From: an uncultured Flavobacteriaceae bacterium
GTDB lineage: Bacteria; Bacteroidota; Bacteroidia; Flavobacteriales; Flavobacteriaceae
Direction of reading: 5' to 3'
Length of the DNA stretch: 64,000 nt
NCBI GenBank assembly: GCA_947494205.1
Contig: CANLUH010000004.1
Span: forward strand, 62,001-126,000
Part shown: positions 60,931-64,000 of the stretch, piece by piece
Layout: the number at the start of each line of letters is the position of its first letter
How positions within the stretch are numbered: the stretch's first letter is position 1
Made by a program: the position numbers and the translations under genes
Notes under the pieces: generated by a model
Seen by the model: the letters and a program-made list of their open reading frames with translations, nothing else
What the model was told of the DNA's origin: nothing
Databases searched by the model: none

Positions 60931-61608
60931 ATGCTGTCATCAATAATCAACCTTTTCTTTCCAAAAGCCTGTGGCTGTTGCCTTAATCATTTAAGCGATA
61001 ATGAACATTACATTTGTTCCGATTGCAGGCATCATTTACCAGTTACTAATTTTCATAAAACAAATGATGATACGGTTAAAAAGGTATTCTATGGCAGAGC
61101 TAAAATAGAACATGCTACTGCTTTATTTCGATTTGAAAAAAAAGGTAGAGTACAGCAACTTATCCATCAGTTAAAATATAAAGGACAAGAAGATATTGGC
61201 GTGTTATTAGGAGAATGGTTAGGTGAAGACCTTAAAGCTTCTGGAGACTATAAAACTATAGACGTTGTTATACCTGTACCGTTACATAAAAACAAAAAAA
61301 GGACAAGAGGTTATAATCAAGTTTCAAAGTTTGGAATAAAAATTACTGAAGCTTTAAATGCAGAATACATAGATAATGTTTTAATTAAGGTAACAAACAC
61401 AACCTCTCAGGTTAATAAAAAACGCTTTGCAAGATGGAGTAATAGTAATGAGCTCTTCTCTACTACTAATTTAGAGCGTATAGCCAACAAACATATTCTT
61501 TTAGTAGATGATATTATTACAACTGGCGCTACATTAGAAGCCTGTATTTTAGAACTTAATAAAGCAGACAATGTAAAAATCAGCATCGCAACTATGGCTA
61601 TAGCCTAA
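60931..61608 (+). CDS. comF: ComF family protein
   Basis: 225 residues. N-terminal zinc ribbon with CGCCLNHL and CSDCRHHLP (about 14-40), then a phosphoribosyltransferase domain whose PRPP loop is ILLVDDIITTGATLEA (about 189-204). ComF supports natural DNA uptake in Gram-positives and occurs widely with less clear roles in Bacteroidota, where it may handle internalised DNA. Full length. No other competence gene lies in the window. Confidence 0.93.
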   Translation: MLSSIINLFFPKACGCCLNHLSDNEHYICSDCRHHLPVTNFHKTNDDTVKKVFYGRAKIEHATALFRFEKKGRVQQLIHQLKYKGQEDIGVLLGEWLGEDLKASGDYKTIDVVIPVPLHKNKKRTRGYNQVSKFGIKITEALNAEYIDNVLIKVTNTTSQVNKKRFARWSNSNELFSTTNLERIANKHILLVDDIITTGATLEACILELNKADNVKISIATMAIA

Positions 61609-61724
61609 CTAACGTTAAATTCTTTATAAAGCTTACTACTAAAGCTAGATAGTGTTTCGTAAGTACACAAATAAATTGTTAATTTGCCATGTAGTCATTT
61701 TTATATGATAAAGAGAAAATAAGT

Positions 61725-63341
61725 ATGCAGAATAAGATTATAAACCTTCTTTTTATAGTTACTATAGCTTTAGTATTGGTTAACTGTGCCAATAGAGGCT
61801 CGCCAACTGGTGGCCCAAAAGATATAACACCTCCACAGATAATAAAATCAACTCCGGAAAACTATTCTACAAACTTTAAGGGCGATGAGATTATAATCTA
61901 TTTCGATGAGTATGTTAAACTAAAAGAATTATCTAAGCAGCTAATTATTTCGCCACCAATGGATAGGCTTCCTGAAATAACACCTTTAGGAGGTTCTAAT
62001 AAATATATAAGAATTAAAATTTACGACACCTTACAACCAAATACTACGTATGCTTTTAACTTTGGAAATAGTATAGTAGATAATAATGAAGAAAATCCTT
62101 TTAAATATTATAGATACGTTTTTTCTACTGGAAGCTATATTGACTCTTTAACCGTAAAAGGCAGTGTTAAAGATGCTTTAGAATATGCAACCGACCAATT
62201 TATTTCTGTAGTATTATATGAAGCCGATTCTAGTTATACAGACTCTATTATTTACAAAGAAACACCAAAGTACATTACAAATACTTTAGATAGTACTACA
62301 AATTTTACTATTGAAAACATAAAGGCTGGCAAATATTACCTTAGAGCATTAAAGGATGTAAATTCCGACAACAAATTTCAACAACGTTCAGACAAAATTG
62401 GGTTTTACGAAACGCCTATAGAAGTTAAACAAGATTCTACTGTAGATGCTTATGACTTAACATTATTTAAAGAAGCTATAGATTATAAAGCCTCAAAACC
62501 TTATTTAGTTGCAGGGGAAAAAATAGCTTTTGGTTTTCAAGGTGATTACGAAACCATGAAAATAAAAGTAATTTCTAATGTTCCCGATAATTATAAATCA
62601 CGCTATTTTAAAGATGAAAAAACAGATACTTTAAATTATTTCTACTCTCCAAAACTAGAAGTAGATTCGTTACTATTTAAAGTTACAAACAAAGCAGTTA
62701 TAGATACTTTTAAAGTAAGAATAAAAGACAATTTAAAAGACTCTTTAGTAATAAAGCAATATCCAACAGGAAGCATACGATTTGATGAGCAATTTAGTAT
62801 TCGAGGGAATATTCCGTTTACAAAACTAGATGAAAGTAAAATAAGCATTATAGATAGAGACTCTACAACAATAAAGTATACGACTTCTTACGATAGCTTG
62901 AATAATAAATATAATTTCGATTTTGACAAAGTTGAAGATAACAGATACAAAATACAAATGCTACCTGAGGCAGTAACCGATTTTTTTGAAAATAAAAATG
63001 ACACCTTAAATTTTAGCATTAGTACCCAATCTAAAAATAATTTTGGTAATGCGCGTATTGAATTAAGTAATGCTGTATATCCCGTAATTGTTCAATTAAC
63101 AGACGATAAAGGCGAAGTAAAATTTTCGAGCTACCTAACAGAACGTAAACCTGTTGATTTTTCAGATATTCAACCTAGCAAATATTACCTACGCGTTATA
63201 TACGATACCAATAAAAATGGTATATACGATTCTGGAAACTATTTAAAAGGCAGACAACCCGAGCGTGTAAGTTACGCCAAAGAACCCTATGAGGCAAAGG
63301 CTGGTTTCGATGAAATAATACCTTTTAAACTTCTAGACTAA
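61725..63341 (+). CDS. Ig-like domain lipoprotein, hypothetical
   Basis: 538 residues. Lipoprotein signal ending LVNC (Cys21), then ANRGSPTGGPKD, the typical start of a Bacteroidota Ig-like lipoprotein family. An N-terminal Ig-like domain (about 36-135: PPQIIKSTPENYSTNFKGDEIIIYFDEYVKLKE and INKYIRIKI-type strands) is followed by several beta modules; a final one (about 440-538) contains DTNKNGIYDSGNYLKGR, similar to the earlier DVNSDNKFQQRSDK, so a domain repeats. Function unknown; it may be a structural envelope protein. Overlaps the amidase gene by 17 bases at the convergent end. Confidence 0.8.
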   Translation: MQNKIINLLFIVTIALVLVNCANRGSPTGGPKDITPPQIIKSTPENYSTNFKGDEIIIYFDEYVKLKELSKQLIISPPMDRLPEITPLGGSNKYIRIKIYDTLQPNTTYAFNFGNSIVDNNEENPFKYYRYVFSTGSYIDSLTVKGSVKDALEYATDQFISVVLYEADSSYTDSIIYKETPKYITNTLDSTTNFTIENIKAGKYYLRALKDVNSDNKFQQRSDKIGFYETPIEVKQDSTVDAYDLTLFKEAIDYKASKPYLVAGEKIAFGFQGDYETMKIKVISNVPDNYKSRYFKDEKTDTLNYFYSPKLEVDSLLFKVTNKAVIDTFKVRIKDNLKDSLVIKQYPTGSIRFDEQFSIRGNIPFTKLDESKISIIDRDSTTIKYTTSYDSLNNKYNFDFDKVEDNRYKIQMLPEAVTDFFENKNDTLNFSISTQSKNNFGNARIELSNAVYPVIVQLTDDKGEVKFSSYLTERKPVDFSDIQPSKYYLRVIYDTNKNGIYDSGNYLKGRQPERVSYAKEPYEAKAGFDEIIPFKLLD

Positions 63342-64000
63342 ATTTATCTTTATCGTTTAAAAAACCAAGATGCCTTCTATGCTTTTCTATATGAGATTTA
63401 GATAAGGTTACAATTTCTATTTGTTCTTTATTTGGTTCTATAGTTGTTATTTGTTCGCCTAAAACATCATAAACTGCAGAATGTCCTGGATATTCGTAAT
63501 TTTTAGCATCTAGTCCTACTCTATTAACACCAATAGAATAACTCATGTTTTCTATAGCTCTAGCTTTTAAGAGAGCATCCCAAGCAGAAATTCTTGGTTT
63601 TGGCCAGTTCGCTACATAAAGAACAACATCGTAATCTTCGGTATTTCTAGCCCAGACTGGGAAACGTAAATCGTAACAAATTAGAGGGCAAATAGCCCAA
63701 CCTTTATAGTTAACAATTACCTTCTCTGTACCAGATGTAAATACTTTATCTTCTCCTGCTAAACTAAATCCATGACGCTTATTATAAAACGCTATATCTC
63801 CATTAGGTTTTACAAAAACTAGACGATTATAAAATTTATCATTCACTTTTACAATAAGGCTTCCAATAATTGCAGCCTGTGTTTTAGCAGTTAATTCCTT
63901 TAATAGATTAATGGTTTCTCCATCCATAGTTTCTGCAACAGCTTCTGCATTCATTGTAAAACCAGAAGTAAACATTTCTGGTAAAATAATAACATCTACA
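63325..64000 (-). CDS. Omega-amidase, nitrilase superfamily (5' end outside window)
   Basis: At least 225 codons; the start lies beyond the window. The visible part begins VDVIILPEMFTSGFTMNAEA, which holds the catalytic Glu (PEMF), then YNKRHGFSLAGE with the catalytic Lys, and CPLICYDLRFPVWAR with the catalytic Cys. This set with the FTSGF and MSYSIGVNRVGLDAKNYEY segments fits the YafV/omega-amidase branch, which hydrolyses 2-oxoglutaramate or 2-oxosuccinamate. All three catalytic residues are intact. The 3' end overlaps the Ig-like lipoprotein gene on the other strand. Confidence 0.92.
   Translation of the reverse strand, partial: VDVIILPEMFTSGFTMNAEAVAETMDGETINLLKELTAKTQAAIIGSLIVKVNDKFYNRLVFVKPNGDIAFYNKRHGFSLAGEDKVFTSGTEKVIVNYKGWAICPLICYDLRFPVWARNTEDYDVVLYVANWPKPRISAWDALLKARAIENMSYSIGVNRVGLDAKNYEYPGHSAVYDVLGEQITTIEPNKEQIEIVTLSKSHIEKHRRHLGFLNDKDKFSLEV

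Noticed and set aside
1-64000. CRISPR arrays, tRNA genes, phage or IS elements
   Set aside because: No regularly spaced repeats, cloverleaf-like segments, integrase or transposase genes were seen on reading both strands.

Overview
The window is a chromosomal segment of a low-GC member of the Flavobacteriaceae (Bacteroidota), probably a marine, gliding-capable species. This rests on sequence signs: gliding genes gldD and gldE, type IX secretion (T9SS) sorting domains with a PorP/SprF partner, SusC/OmpA-type envelope proteins, DUF3098 and DUF4301 families, promoters with the Bacteroidota -7 box TAnnTTTG, and no Shine-Dalgarno motifs before starts. No rRNA, tRNA, CRISPR array, phage or insertion sequence was seen. 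Most of the window is ordinary core genome, with small accessory patches.

Layout. 1-6.3 kb: leuS (cut by the window edge), ftsX, three small envelope or unknown genes, uppP, truB, a barrel protein and a TonB-like protein. 6.3-12.3 kb: thioredoxin-like protein, tag, two unknown genes, aat, an AtoE-type transporter, a DUF3127 protein with an SSB-like tail and a flavin reductase. 12.4-17.2 kb: a histidine kinase with a small zinc-ribbon membrane protein, a HIT protein, greA, then an accessory patch of two lipoproteins and two small doubtful ORFs. 17.3-25.2 kb (minus strand): a TPP-riboswitch-controlled TonB-dependent receptor, arfB, DUF4301, and a set of kinase, PnuC-type permease, YkoF-like protein and adenylate-kinase-like protein that together look like thiamine salvage; then a GGGP synthase homologue and a phosphopantetheinyl transferase.

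25.3-31.9 kb: ahcY behind a structured leader, an M19 dipeptidase, a GH85 endoglycosidase broken by one in-frame TGA, a secreted protein with a caspase-like His/Cys arrangement, and rplU-rpmA, where L21 carries a long C-terminal extension. 32-37.6 kb: DUF4199 protein, a pair of M16 peptidases (active plus inactive partner), an EamA transporter, and a lipoprotein joining a heavy-metal domain to a cysteine-rich tail. 37.6-43.6 kb: mutY-ssb-gldE-gldD on the minus strand, divergent from hup, a 30-residue basic peptide and rng. 43.6-50.8 kb: a small barrel protein, a 1145-residue outer-membrane protein of unknown role, xth, an OmpA lipoprotein and an aldo/keto reductase. 50.9-58.2 kb: a T9SS operon of a 1463-residue adhesin-like protein, PorP/SprF and a TPR-PD40-OmpA protein. 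58.3-64 kb: glyS, a coiled-coil membrane protein, comF, an Ig-like lipoprotein and an omega-amidase that runs off the window.

The points most worth following up are the thiamine cluster, the ahcY and rng RNA leaders, the broken GH85 gene, the caspase-like secreted protein, the metallothionein-like lipoprotein, and the near-leaderless arrangement shared by uppP and glyS. All functional statements come from reading motifs and family memory; no database search was run.
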